Shown: positions 8,474 to 16,972 of the stretch, piece by piece | Position numbering within the stretch: the first letter of the stretch is position 1 | Layout of the letters: every line of letters begins with the position of its first letter | DNA from: Bacteroidales bacterium | GTDB lineage: Bacteria > Bacteroidota > Bacteroidia > Bacteroidales > UBA4181 | Length of the DNA stretch: 53,963 nucleotides | Reading direction: 5' to 3' | Assembly (NCBI GenBank): GCA_031275285.1 | Contig: JAISOY010000154.1 | Span: 1 to 53,963, forward strand | The notes under the pieces: generated by a model | Database searches by the model: none | Seen by the model: only the letters and a program-made list of their open reading frames with translations | What the model was told of the DNA's origin: nothing | Made by a program: the position numbers and the translations under genes

Positions 8474-11400
8474 TTAGTTCTTTGTTTTTACATAGGAAAC
8501 CGAAAAGTAAAATGTAGTGCCCATACCCGCTTCTGAAGCAACCCATATCTCCCCTCCCATCAGATTGACCAGGTTTTTCGATATAGCCAGTCCCAATCCT
8601 GTTCCTCCATATTTTGCCGAAATATCGTCATTTGCCTGCCTGAAACGATCGAAAATAACTTTCAGCTGGTCTTCATTCATACCGACTCCGGTATCTTCCA
8701 CATAAAAGAGGATTTTATCTTCTTTCCATCGATAACCGTATTTGATATAACCAAATTCCGTAAATTTAATGGCATTGTCGATCAGGTTGGATAATATCTG
8801 CTTGAGCCGGAAAGGATCCAGATATGCCGTAAAATCAAGTATAGCATCCGAATCATCGAAAATCAGGACAAGCCGTTTCCGGGAATCCTGTAAAACCGCA
8901 TCATAAAAAACCCTCAGTTCCTGCATTAACTCGTTCACCCGGCATTCGGACCTCACAATCTGAAGCTGCCCTACTTCCAATTTGGAAATATCCAGGATAT
9001 CATTAATCAGTTTTAACAAACGCTGGCTATTGCTATTGATAATACCGATGTATTCTTTCTGGCGATCTAGAGGAAGGTCTTTATCTGTAATGATGTTCAG
9101 GAGACCTATGATCCCGTTCATGGGTGTACGGATCTCGTGGGACATGTTGGCCAGAAAAGCCGACTTCAGTTTATCCGACTCCTCTGCCTTATCCCTGGCT
9201 TTCACTAATTCCGACGTCTTTTCTTCCACCATTGCCTCCAGGTTCTTCTTATAGGATTCCAGTTCATCGTTTACCTGCCGCAATGCTGAAAATGTTTCGT
9301 AAAGCTCCTGGTTTTGTGCGGATAATTCCTCATTCTGCGCCTCTATCTCTTCACGCGTTTCTTTCAATTCCTGATTCTGAACGCCTATCTCATCGTTCTT
9401 CTTTTGTATCAGAGCCGTACGTTCAGTCACCAGGTTTTCCAACAGTTGGTTCCTTTGCCGTAATATTTTCGTATATGCGTGAATCGCCAGATAAAGCAAT
9501 ATCCCGAAAGCAAGCAGACAGATCAGGTAAAACCACCAGGTCACCCAGAACGGCTTGGGTACAGAAAAATGAACGGATGTATACTCACTCCAAAGATCAT
9601 TTTTTCCTTTCGTACGGAACATAAAGACATAATTTCCCGGAGGAAGGTTGTTGTATTGCGCTGTATATTCCTTACCTACCATAGGTATGCTGTCTTTGGT
9701 AGGGCCTTTCAGAAAATACTCATACAGGTTATCCGACTCATAGGTAAAAGATAAAGCCGTCATTTCGAAATGAATGGAATGATCGAAGGCTGGAAGGTCT
9801 TTAGAATCGATCCAAGAAACAGGAACATTATTTACATTGATGATCAAATCATTACGAGGTGGAATGGAATAATGGGGCATATTATGGTAGTCAAAAACGG
9901 AAAGCCCCTGATAAGTACCTATCCACAACAGGTTGTCACGGTCCAGCAGTAGTGAACCGATGCTGACCTCATTATGGGACAAACCGTCCTTTTCGGTAAT
10001 TTCTATCTCAGGCTGACCGGTTGCCAGACAGATATATTTGGCTCCGTCATTTTTCCCTATCCACAAGTGGTCATCATCCATTCCCCGGCAGATGGAATTC
10101 ACTGTACCCTGGACCAGGAAATGCAAACTATCGTTGCGGTATACGCCTAACCCATTCTCTGTTCCGACCCATAGATCGTCACCTGAAACATACAATCCCC
10201 ACGCCGAATGATCCAATAGTAACTTCTGTTCAAAGGATTCACCGTTAAAAACACATATTCCGGCATGATTAGCTGCAATCACCTGTTCCTTATATTCGGT
10301 AAAAATGAATACCCCGGAGGAGATTTCCGCATCGTATTTCACCTTGGGAGCCTGGTAGTCCTTTAAATAATAAAGGATCCCGTTGTACGAATCAGAGACA
10401 AAGATCTCACCTTTCGATGAAATATATACGCATTCCACATACCCGATAGGTTCATTAAAGGTACGGGTATACACGGTAGACAATGTATGGGCGTCAATAA
10501 TTTTCAGGTAAAGCGGATGGACAATCAGAATATTGCCATTGGATAGCTCCTGTACTGCAATGGATTGGTAATCGAAATGAAACGGAAATAACCGGTCGGA
10601 TATCCTGACAACCTTACCCTGGTCAATATAACAGACATTACTTTCGGATGCAAACCAGATACGCCCTTTTTTGTCTTCAAATACATTGGATATATATCCG
10701 GTATATTCCGAAGGGTCGATCTTCCGGATACTTTTATTGCCCAGCTTCTGCAATCCCCCGACCATTCCGATCCAGGTGTTGTTCTCGTAATCGCAGAACA
10801 GGCTGTATAAAGTATAGCCTGCCAGCCCGTTTTCCCGGTTGTAGAGATCGGGAACATCTTTAAATGAATTGATCTGAAAAGCAAATCCGCTGGTGATCCC
10901 CCAGATAGATGCATCGGCAGCCTGCGTGATTTTCTTTATCCTGTGGTTCAGGTACGGATAACGTTTTTCTTTATCCAGTTTTACTCCCGGAACTAACTGG
11001 TCTGCAGCGATCCTGTACAAGTCATTACCTGCAGCTATCCAGAAAAAATGATCTTTATCCGCATATACATAATAGATCCCCGGAAAAGCGATGATCTCCA
11101 TACATTCATAGTTCTCCTTCATGTAGTACAATCCACGTTCGGTAGCCAGATATACGGATGAAGAATCAGGATGCTGCGTTACAGAATAAACACGTTGAAA
11201 AGATGGGGACAACAAAGATCCGGCGTCCACACATCTTCCCTCGGCTGTCAGTAATCCGAATCCGGTCTCCCCATAAAACCATTTATTATCGGCCCGGTCA
11301 ACAAAAATCGAATGGAATACGGTATCCGGGAAAATGGTATGTATAGTGTCGTTTTTTAACAGGGATATTCCTCCGTGTGTGGCAAAATAAATAACTCCTT

Positions 11401-11677
11401 CACGGTCTTGCTGGATATCCAATATCGTGTTGTGCGCCATTCCGTTATCAGTAGCATACAAACGGGTGGTCCTTCCGTTATAACGGACTGCCCCTGATTG
11501 GGTACCGGCCCAGATATAGCCCTGTTCATCCTGAAAAACAGACATGACATCTACCTGTGGCAACCCATCCTTAGTACCGTAATATTGAAAATTATAAAGG
11601 CCGGTCCCTTCTTTGCTCCAAAGAATGACAACCTGAACAACAAAAACAAGACAAAACAGGATTTTTTTTCCCGACAT
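8474..11677 (-). CDS. Beta-propeller sensor histidine kinase (HTCS-like, no fused regulator)
   Basis: A 1067-residue membrane sensor. Order: signal peptide or first membrane segment (residues 5-20); two propeller-type sensor domains built of Reg_prop repeats (for example DEQGYIWAGTQSGAVRYNG, GLSHNEVSIGSLLLDRDNLLWIG); a Y_Y_Y domain near 650-710; a membrane helix (WWFYLICLLAFGILLYLAI); a long coiled coil (about 750-835); HisKA with H847 in ANMSHEIRTPMNGIIG; and HATPase with NLIDNAIKF, DTGVGMNED and GGTGLGLAIS. This matches Bacteroidota hybrid two-component systems that sense glycan fragments in the periplasm. It ends right after the ATPase domain, without the receiver and AraC-type DNA-binding domains usually fused. 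No response regulator gene is adjacent, so its partner is elsewhere or in trans. Confidence 0.93.
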   Translation of the reverse strand: MSGKKILFCLVFVVQVVILWSKEGTGLYNFQYYGTKDGLPQVDVMSVFQDEQGYIWAGTQSGAVRYNGRTTRLYATDNGMAHNTILDIQQDREGVIYFATHGGISLLKNDTIHTIFPDTVFHSIFVDRADNKWFYGETGFGLLTAEGRCVDAGSLLSPSFQRVYSVTQHPDSSSVYLATERGLYYMKENYECMEIIAFPGIYYVYADKDHFFWIAAGNDLYRIAADQLVPGVKLDKEKRYPYLNHRIKKITQAADASIWGITSGFAFQINSFKDVPDLYNRENGLAGYTLYSLFCDYENNTWIGMVGGLQKLGNKSIRKIDPSEYTGYISNVFEDKKGRIWFASESNVCYIDQGKVVRISDRLFPFHFDYQSIAVQELSNGNILIVHPLYLKIIDAHTLSTVYTRTFNEPIGYVECVYISSKGEIFVSDSYNGILYYLKDYQAPKVKYDAEISSGVFIFTEYKEQVIAANHAGICVFNGESFEQKLLLDHSAWGLYVSGDDLWVGTENGLGVYRNDSLHFLVQGTVNSICRGMDDDHLWIGKNDGAKYICLATGQPEIEITEKDGLSHNEVSIGSLLLDRDNLLWIGTYQGLSVFDYHNMPHYSIPPRNDLIINVNNVPVSWIDSKDLPAFDHSIHFEMTALSFTYESDNLYEYFLKGPTKDSIPMVGKEYTAQYNNLPPGNYVFMFRTKGKNDLWSEYTSVHFSVPKPFWVTWWFYLICLLAFGILLYLAIHAYTKILRQRNQLLENLVTERTALIQKKNDEIGVQNQELKETREEIEAQNEELSAQNQELYETFSALRQVNDELESYKKNLEAMVEEKTSELVKARDKAEESDKLKSAFLANMSHEIRTPMNGIIGLLNIITDKDLPLDRQKEYIGIINSNSQRLLKLINDILDISKLEVGQLQIVRSECRVNELMQELRVFYDAVLQDSRKRLVLIFDDSDAILDFTAYLDPFRLKQILSNLIDNAIKFTEFGYIKYGYRWKEDKILFYVEDTGVGMNEDQLKVIFDRFRQANDDISAKYGGTGLGLAISKNLVNLMGGEIWVASEAGMGTTFYFSVSYVKTKN

Positions 11678-11900
11678 CCTACCACTTATTTACCTGGATG
11701 GATCTTTCCATGAATCACTCTATATGAAAGAATTTAACACAGATTTGAATCCATCATATCACTATAATTCAAAACTGTAAATATAGATATTTTTGATCAG
11801 TTACGTTCAAAGGAGGGAATGATTGATGAAACATGAACCATAGCGATCATTCCGGGTATTCCTTGTCCTTCGTTTTATAGGTTCATTTAAAATAATGCGC

Positions 11901-11908
11901 TACTTTTG
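11901..11908 (+). promoter_or_regulatory. Bacteroidota -7 box upstream of mscS-like gene
   Basis: TACTTTTG matches TAnnTTTG and lies 42 nt before the ATG at 11951. No convincing -33 TTTG element is seen at the usual distance. Confidence 0.5.
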
Positions 11909-11950
11909 CATCAAATTCAATTATCAACCAATAAATTATAAGCATTGATC

Positions 11951-12799
11951 ATGGAAGAATTAAGCATGGAAAAATTATCTACCGTCAACTGGCAGGAGTT
12001 ATTATCCGGATTTGCCCACAGCCTGATCTCCTTCGGCGGAAAATTACTGATTGCGGTATTGATCTTTGTGGTGGGCCGCTGGATCATCAAAAGGATTAAC
12101 AAATTCGTAGGTAATATCATGACCAAAAAAGAGGTGGATAAATCCCTTTTTTCCTTTGTCAGGAGTTTGATCAGCATTACATTGAATTTTGTGCTCATCA
12201 TTATCATCATCAGCATTCTGGGTATAGAAACCAGCTCGTTCATCGCGCTGTTCGCTTCCGCCGGTGTGGCCATAGGTTTGGCCCTCAGCGGTACCCTGCA
12301 GAATTTCGCAGGAGGCGTCATGCTCTTGTTGTTCAAACCATTTAAAGTGGGGGATTTTATCGAGGCACAGGGACAGGGCGGAACGGTAAAAGAAATACAG
12401 ATCTTCAACACCATCCTGACTACCGGGGACAATAAAACGGTGATCATCCCCAACGGCGGATTGTCTACCGGAATGATGACCAACTACTCCACTACCGGCA
12501 CACGGCGGGTGGAATGGACTTTCGGGATTGCCTACGGCGACAGCTATGATAAAGCCAGGTCCGTAATCGAGCGGTTACTAAAAAGCGACGAACGGATACT
12601 GAACGATCCGGCATATTTCATTGCCCTGACCTCACTGGGCGACAGCTCGGTAAATATAGTGGTCCGGGCATGGGTCAATTCCGGAGATTACTGGGGGGTA
12701 TATTTCAATATGAACGAAAAGATATACGGTACTTTTGCCAAAGAAGGATTATCGATTCCTTTCCCGCAAATGGACGTACATCTATACAGTGAAAAATGA
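11951..12799 (+). CDS. MscS-family small-conductance mechanosensitive channel
   Basis: A 282-residue inner-membrane channel that opens on membrane tension to release solutes during osmotic downshock. It shows the MscS three-helix plan: hydrophobic segments near residues 20-45 and 65-90, and a pore-lining TM3 rich in Gly and Ala (LFASAGVAIGLALSGTLQNFAGGV). The conserved beta domain follows (FKVGDFIEAQGQGGTVKEIQ, VIIPNGGL). Length is close to E. coli MscS. I chose the ATG at 11951 rather than the in-frame TTG at 11945 because it fits the promoter and start-codon preference. It appears monocistronic, between a divergent kinase gene and a repeat-filled gap. Confidence 0.93.
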   Translation: MEELSMEKLSTVNWQELLSGFAHSLISFGGKLLIAVLIFVVGRWIIKRINKFVGNIMTKKEVDKSLFSFVRSLISITLNFVLIIIIISILGIETSSFIALFASAGVAIGLALSGTLQNFAGGVMLLLFKPFKVGDFIEAQGQGGTVKEIQIFNTILTTGDNKTVIIPNGGLSTGMMTNYSTTGTRRVEWTFGIAYGDSYDKARSVIERLLKSDERILNDPAYFIALTSLGDSSVNIVVRAWVNSGDYWGVYFNMNEKIYGTFAKEGLSIPFPQMDVHLYSEK

Positions 12800-13208
12800 T
12801 CCTTGTAAAGTAGAAAGGTTCATAAAGTTAGAAAGTAGAGACATTGATTATTGATGATTGTTTATTGATGATTGATTAGCTATTAGTTTATAGTTCATCA
12901 TTACTCGCTGACGCTAAGTTCATCATTCATCATTCATCATTCATCATTAATTTTTCATTTTCAACTCTCCATTTTCCATTGGTTATTACCAACAATGCTC
13001 ACTTATGCTACACAGTCATTGTCCCACAAAACAATCCTTTCATCAACAATTTTCATCCGTCCGTAAAAAACCGATCAGATTAGTAAAAAATTATTATGTA
13101 TATTTGTTTCGATTATCATCTGTCGAGTACTTCGGCACTTAATTATTTTAATCAGAGAAAAAATAAACCATTCATACATTTTTATTCATCACTTAATTGT
13201 TAACCCTT
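12800..13208. repeat. Composite intergenic repeat with CATCATT tandem and lipoprotein leader
   Basis: This 409-nt gap has a CATAAAGTT/GAAAGTAG module at 12814-12837, then ATTGATGATTG-type direct repeats. The core TTACTCGCTGACGCTAAGTT (12901-12920) follows, then four copies of the 7-bp unit CATCATT ending near 12948. The rest is AT-rich and contains the promoter and leader of the lipoprotein gene. No other coding sequence is seen. Confidence 0.75.
13099..13106 (+). promoter_or_regulatory. Bacteroidota -7 box for Cys-array lipoprotein
   Basis: TATATTTG matches TAnnTTTG about 100 nt before the ATG at 13209. This gives a leader of roughly 95 nt. No -33 element is clear. Confidence 0.5.
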
Positions 13209-14033
13209 ATGAAAAATTTTTTATGTTTACTTCTGGCAGTTTTGGCTTTTAACCTGGTATCATGTAACGATGATGACAAAGATTGCCCCGAATGCGAAAC
13301 GTGTACCGAATGTGCGGAGTGTCCTGAATGCCCGGATTGTCCTAAACCCACCACCGATGAAATCAATGAGCTGGCTTATGCCAATGAGAATGATTGGTAC
13401 AATTATGACCTGAAAGGAAAGGTAAAACAGAGGACTGAATTATACTATGGTAATGCTACTTTCGATGCCGATGGAAGTCTTTTGGAAAAAGGGGATGTAA
13501 CCCAACAACAGGTTATTGAGTTCAACAATCTGGGATTTATCACTGCAGAAAAATATTATGAACTGCGCCAGTTTAACGATGTAAATAATACAAAAAAGCT
13601 AGTCATATCTAGTGAAGAGACCTCCGCATTTAATGCCAAAGGACAGGTCACGGAAGAAATTTCTACTTCCTATCAATATTCATATAACGATCCTAATGAA
13701 GTACCTACCATTAGTTTCATAAATAAAAAAACATATACCTATACCGAAACCCAGGCTACCGAAATTGAATCTGATAGTTCTGACGGGGGGGTAACATGGA
13801 CCGATCGACAAAAAACCGTTTATGAATTAGACGAATATGGCCGTACTGATTGGAATAACTCGACCAAATATCTACCAAAGTCAACGGAATGGAATGATAC
13901 ACCAAATGAAGGAAGAGAAAATAAAGTGACAAAAGATAACAAAGGGAATATAACTTCTTCTTTACAATATAGTTTTTATCCTGGACCATATCAATACTTT
14001 GATTATTATGAATATACTTATCTGTATTATTGA
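13209..14033 (+). CDS. Lipoprotein with (Cxx)7 array and YD-like repeats
   Basis: A 274-residue lipoprotein of unknown function. I start it at the ATG at 13209, which gives a canonical signal peptide with lipobox LVSC (acylated Cys19); the in-frame TTG at 13197 is less likely. Shortly after the lipid anchor lies CPECETCTECAECPECPDC, seven cysteines spaced exactly three residues apart. The remainder has loosely repeated strands of the form EFNNLGFITAEKYYE, AFNAKGQVTEEIS and ELDEYGRTDWN, similar to YD/RHS-type repeats. This suggests an extended beta structure at the cell surface. The cysteine array could bind metal or form disulfides. Promoter upstream and perfect terminator downstream indicate a single-gene unit. 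Confidence 0.8.
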   Translation: MKNFLCLLLAVLAFNLVSCNDDDKDCPECETCTECAECPECPDCPKPTTDEINELAYANENDWYNYDLKGKVKQRTELYYGNATFDADGSLLEKGDVTQQQVIEFNNLGFITAEKYYELRQFNDVNNTKKLVISSEETSAFNAKGQVTEEISTSYQYSYNDPNEVPTISFINKKTYTYTETQATEIESDSSDGGVTWTDRQKTVYELDEYGRTDWNNSTKYLPKSTEWNDTPNEGRENKVTKDNKGNITSSLQYSFYPGPYQYFDYYEYTYLYY

Positions 14034-14094
14034 TAAATACTGGCTGTTCCAAATGATATTTCATGCGAACAGAACCATCTGATACAAGAATTAA

Positions 14095-14124
14095 TAAATG
14101 GCAGCCCGGTGAGGCTGCCATTTA
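14095..14124 (+). terminator. Intrinsic terminator after Cys-array lipoprotein
   Basis: Perfect 12-bp arms (TAAATGGCAGCC / GGCTGCCATTTA) with loop CGGTGA are followed by TCTTTTAC. It lies about 60 nt after the lipoprotein stop and upstream of the thiamine riboswitch. Confidence 0.85.
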
Positions 14125-14222
14125 TCTTTTACACAATCCGGTCTACCGTTCGACAGACACCTTTCGTATGGTGATTTTTTGCTGATACCATCACCAACAT
14201 CCTGAAACAAAAAAATAAATCG

Positions 14223-14230
14223 TATCTTTG
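14223..14230 (+). promoter_or_regulatory. Bacteroidota -7 box for thiamine operon
   Basis: TATCTTTG matches TAnnTTTG and places the transcript start at about 14237, exactly where the TPP aptamer begins. Confidence 0.65.
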
Positions 14231-14237
14231 CCGTGTA

Positions 14238-14310
14238 AACTAGGGGTGCCGAATAAAGGCTGAGATCATACCCTTTGACCTGACCGGGATAATGCCTGCG
14301 TAGGGAAGTT
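14238..14310 (+). ncRNA. TPP riboswitch (THI box)
   Basis: The region carries the conserved THI-box elements in order: AGGGGTGCC, CTGAGAT, ACCCTTTGACCTGA, GGGATAATGCCTGCGTAGGGA, closed by AACT/AGTT pairing. This is the thiamine pyrophosphate aptamer. It lies between the promoter and the thiazole synthase gene. A C-rich stretch (TCCCCCACCC, about 14316-14325) just downstream could pair with the aptamer's GGGG and form the expression platform. When TPP is bound, expression of the two downstream genes should fall. Confidence 0.95.
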
Positions 14311-14375
14311 GGAATCCCCCACCCTTCTTCTGTTCCTCTGGTTTATTAAATGAATTATCAATTTAATCAATCAAA

Positions 14376-15143
14376 ATGGAACAAACCGTATCTGCAGGAA
14401 TCATCGATTCCTATTTCAAAAAACTCAAAAAAAACCTGGCTGTAGATACAGCCATTGTCGGAGGAGGACCTTCCGGAATAGTAGCCGGATATTATCTGGC
14501 CAAAAAAGGCTATCAGGTAGCCCTGTTCGAACAAAAGCTGGCTCCGGGAGGAGGAATGTGGGGCGGCGCCATGATGTTCAATGAAATCGTGGTCCGCAAA
14601 GACGCCCTTCATATACTGGATGAATTCGGGATAGCTTACCAGGCATATGAAGACGGCTTTTACACGCTGGATTCCGTACATGCCACCGCATCGTTGATCT
14701 ACCATGCAACACAGGCCGGAGTTTCCATCTTCAACTGTGTGTCGTTCGAAGATGTGGTCTTTCAGAACGAACAGGTGGCCGGAGTGGTATTGAACTGGGC
14801 GCCGGTATCCCGGGAACGCATGCATGTGGATCCGTTGGTGGTCACGGCAAAAACAGTATTGGACGGAACAGGACACGATTGCATGGTTGCCCGCACCCTG
14901 GAAAGAAAGAACGATATCCGGCTCTTTACACCGACGGGAAAAGTGGTCGGGGAGCGTTCCCTTTCCGTGGATGAAGCGGAACGTACAACAGTAGAGAATA
15001 CCAAAGAAATATTTCCCGGATTATTTGTTTCCGGAATGGCTGCAAACGGTGTCAGCGGCGGGTTCCGCATGGGGCCTATTTTCGGGGGAATGTTACTTTC
15101 CGGGAAAAAGGTGGCTGACCTCATCGCCGAAAAACTGAAATAA
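14376..15143 (+). CDS. thi4: Sulfide-dependent ADP-thiazole synthase (archaeal-type Thi4)
   Basis: A 255-residue FAD/NAD-binding enzyme that makes the thiazole half of thiamine (adenosine diphosphate thiazole carboxylate) from NAD, glycine and sulfur. Visible are the dinucleotide motif AIVGGGPSGIVAGYYLAK, the family block PGGGMWGGAMMFNE, and the C-terminal GMAANGVSGGFRMGPIFGGM. At the site where yeast and plant THI4 use a sacrificial cysteine, this protein has His150 (RERMHVDPL). That matches methanogen Thi4 enzymes, which use free sulfide catalytically. It sits under a TPP riboswitch and 2 nt before thiE. Its presence replaces the usual bacterial ThiG/ThiS/ThiH thiazole pathway, and it may need low-oxygen, sulfide-rich conditions. 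Confidence 0.93.
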   Translation: MEQTVSAGIIDSYFKKLKKNLAVDTAIVGGGPSGIVAGYYLAKKGYQVALFEQKLAPGGGMWGGAMMFNEIVVRKDALHILDEFGIAYQAYEDGFYTLDSVHATASLIYHATQAGVSIFNCVSFEDVVFQNEQVAGVVLNWAPVSRERMHVDPLVVTAKTVLDGTGHDCMVARTLERKNDIRLFTPTGKVVGERSLSVDEAERTTVENTKEIFPGLFVSGMAANGVSGGFRMGPIFGGMLLSGKKVADLIAEKLK

Positions 15144-15145
15144 CC

Positions 15146-15757
15146 GTGGAATCATTCGGAGTATATATCATTATGACCCGGCCGGTATTACCGTACACGG
15201 TCATTGCTGAAAAATGCGTCGCAAATAAGGTCAAAATGCTTCAATTGCGGGAGAAGCATCTTCCGGACAAGGAGTTATTACGTATCGCCCGGGATATCCG
15301 CCGGATCACCAGAGGTACCGGCACCCGGCTGGTGATCAACGACAGGCCGGATATAGCCGTCCTTTGTGATGCGGATTATTTACATCTGGGCCAGGACGAC
15401 ATCAGTATCGAAGATGCCCGGAAGATCGTCGGCGACATGAAAATAGGATTATCGACCCATTCTATCCAACAAGCGAAAAAAGCACTGGCTGAACGTCCTG
15501 ATTACATAGGGTTCGGACCAGTCTATCCGACCAATGCGAAAGCCATACCCGATCAACCGACAGGTGTGGAACCGCTTAAGGAAGTACTGGGGTTTTCGAA
15601 TGTTCCCGTTGTGGCCATAGGCGGAATATTTCCTGAAAACATGCAGGAAATACTGGATGCCGGAGCCGCAAATATTGCCATGGTCCGTTATTTCATGCAA
15701 TCGGAGGATTTTCAAGAAAGGCTCTCCGGAATAAACCAACGACTCCGTCAGGAATAA
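15146..15757 (+). CDS. thiE: Thiamine phosphate synthase
   Basis: A 203-residue TIM-barrel enzyme that joins hydroxymethylpyrimidine diphosphate and thiazole phosphate to thiamine phosphate in the cytosol. Family motifs are present: KMLQLREKHL (QxRxK), LVINDRPDIA, DYLHLGQDD, IGLSTHS, DYIGFGPVYPTNAK and VVAIGGIFPENM. It starts with GTG at 15146, two bases after the thi4 stop, so translation is probably coupled. Both genes are controlled by the upstream TPP riboswitch and end at a strong terminator. Confidence 0.95.
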   Translation: MESFGVYIIMTRPVLPYTVIAEKCVANKVKMLQLREKHLPDKELLRIARDIRRITRGTGTRLVINDRPDIAVLCDADYLHLGQDDISIEDARKIVGDMKIGLSTHSIQQAKKALAERPDYIGFGPVYPTNAKAIPDQPTGVEPLKEVLGFSNVPVVAIGGIFPENMQEILDAGAANIAMVRYFMQSEDFQERLSGINQRLRQE

Positions 15758-15809
15758 AATAACCCTGCAATATATTTTTCCCGAAGGAAAAATATATTGC
15801 AGGGTTATT
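15758..15809 (+). terminator. Perfect long terminator hairpin after thiE
   Basis: A 24-bp perfect inverted repeat (starts AATAACCCTGCAATATATTT) with a 4-nt loop begins directly after the thiE stop codon and ends in GGGTTATTT. The stem is unusually long and may act in both directions. Confidence 0.85.
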
Positions 15810-15830
15810 TACCACCCACTATCTATTGAT

Positions 15831-16159
15831 TATTTTAAGTCGAAAAGTATGAATGTTCATAAAGTTTGAAAGTAGAACCAGGCAATTTTTTCGACATACT
15901 TTTTATTTTTTAATTCATTCATCATTCAAAGTTTTATTGGAGAAGTTAAAACGTTGGAAAGTTCATAAAGTCATAAAGTTGAAAATCAAAAAGTAGGAAC
16001 GATGAACAATAAATGATGAACTGAAAAATTCATAGTTCAAAGTTCATTTTTCATTACTCGCTGACGCTAAGTTCATTATTCATTATTCATCATTCGTAGT
16101 TCATAGTTAATTACTTGCCTACGCTAAGTTTTCCATTTTCAATTCTCAATTCTCAATTC
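15831..16159. repeat. Composite intergenic repeat, two GCTGACGCT-type cores
   Basis: A repeat-filled gap of about 330 nt. It has CATAAAGTTTGAAAGTAGAA-type modules (15860-15880 and 15960-16005), including AAAAGTATG (15843-15851) complementary to CATACTTTT (15895-15903) plus a T-rich run. A core CATTACTCGCTGACGCTAAG lies at 16052-16071, and a diverged core (TTACTTGCCTACGCTAAGTT) at 16111-16130. CATTATT/CATCATT and TCTCAAT tandem units flank them. No coding sequence is supported here. Confidence 0.8.
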
Positions 16160-16834
16160 TCAATTATTTAATCCGTATACTGCGCGCAGGACCCAATAAT
16201 CCGCATCGGAATCAATATCGAAAGGATACTCGACCAACTCATTAAGGTACAGGGACATTTGTCCGTTCTGTTCCCGGTATACGCCGTTTTTAATGCCCGA
16301 ATGATCGACCATCAAGCCGAAACGGCCTTTGATACGATGGATATTTTCTTTCACTACCCGTTCATAAAATAAGATATCCCCATTCTTGTATTCAAAATTT
16401 TCCGGAAGGCTTTCCTGATCCTCTATTTCGAATGCCATTAAGCCGAATCTGGCATTGGAAGGGATCACTATGTGCGGTAATTTCCTGATAAATGCTTCAT
16501 CACGATAATTATCGATGTAATCGGGAAGATAAGCTGCCGAGACATAGGGGATCCCGGTCATTCGATGGTTTCTTTTCAGATCCTCCGTTTCCAGTACCAA
16601 TCCGGTATTGTATTTCAATAATTCATTTACTGAAAGGTCTTTTTGGATAAAGTCGTCGAGGGGTATGCCAAAATATTTAGCAATTTCAACCACTACTTCT
16701 ATCTTTGGATCTGCCCTTAATTCCTCATAGGAAGATACGTTTCCCCGAGACAATTGAAAAATATCAGCAAAGGCTTGCTGGCTCAAACCCTTGACATTCC
16801 TGATCTTTTTAATATTTTTTCCAATCCTGCTCAT
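16160..16834 (-). CDS. XRE-family regulator with degenerate S24/LexA-like C-terminal domain
   Basis: A 224-residue transcription regulator. Residues 4-58 form a Cro/CI-type helix-turn-helix (IKKIRNVKGLSQQAFADIF, NVSSYEELRADPKIEV). The C-terminal half resembles the S24 peptidase fold of LexA/CI repressors (FGLMAFEIEDQESLP followed by KNGDILFYERV). The usual GDSM catalytic context is not preserved, so self-cleavage is doubtful and ligand or partner binding more likely. It is divergent from the YbjN/PspA/flotillin genes, with a palindrome between the two promoters. I infer that it regulates itself and that gene set. Confidence 0.82.
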   Translation of the reverse strand: MSRIGKNIKKIRNVKGLSQQAFADIFQLSRGNVSSYEELRADPKIEVVVEIAKYFGIPLDDFIQKDLSVNELLKYNTGLVLETEDLKRNHRMTGIPYVSAAYLPDYIDNYRDEAFIRKLPHIVIPSNARFGLMAFEIEDQESLPENFEYKNGDILFYERVVKENIHRIKGRFGLMVDHSGIKNGVYREQNGQMSLYLNELVEYPFDIDSDADYWVLRAVYGLNN

Positions 16835-16851
16835 AAAAAATATCTTTTTTA

Positions 16852-16926
16852 TTTGGTATGTAAATTTTTTTAGCTATTTTTGCTAAAAATATGATGCAAA
16901 TATAAGGCTTTTTATCAAAAAGCAAA
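16852..16926. promoter_or_regulatory. Overlapping divergent promoters with palindromic operator
   Basis: Plus strand: TTTG (16852-16855), 19-nt spacer, TATTTTTG (16875-16882), a near-ideal Bacteroidota promoter for the YbjN/PspA genes. Minus strand: CAAATATA at 16897-16904 reads TATATTTG, with TTTG (complement of 16923-16926) 18 nt upstream, serving the XRE gene. A perfect inverted repeat TTTTTAGC / GCTAAAAA with a 7-nt loop (16867-16889) covers the plus-strand -7 box and the predicted minus-strand start site. This is a good candidate operator for the XRE protein. Confidence 0.65.
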
Positions 16927-16972
16927 TATTACATCGAAAGGGTTTTATGAACAACACTTAAAATTTACGCCT

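Noticed and set aside
11945-11950. TTG start for the MscS gene
   Set aside because: The ATG at 11951 in the same frame is a better start, and the extra two residues are not expected.
12921-12950. Tandem CATCATT units considered as a phase-variation tract
   Set aside because: They lie about 150 nt before the next -7 box and outside any coding frame, so no direct on/off effect is evident.
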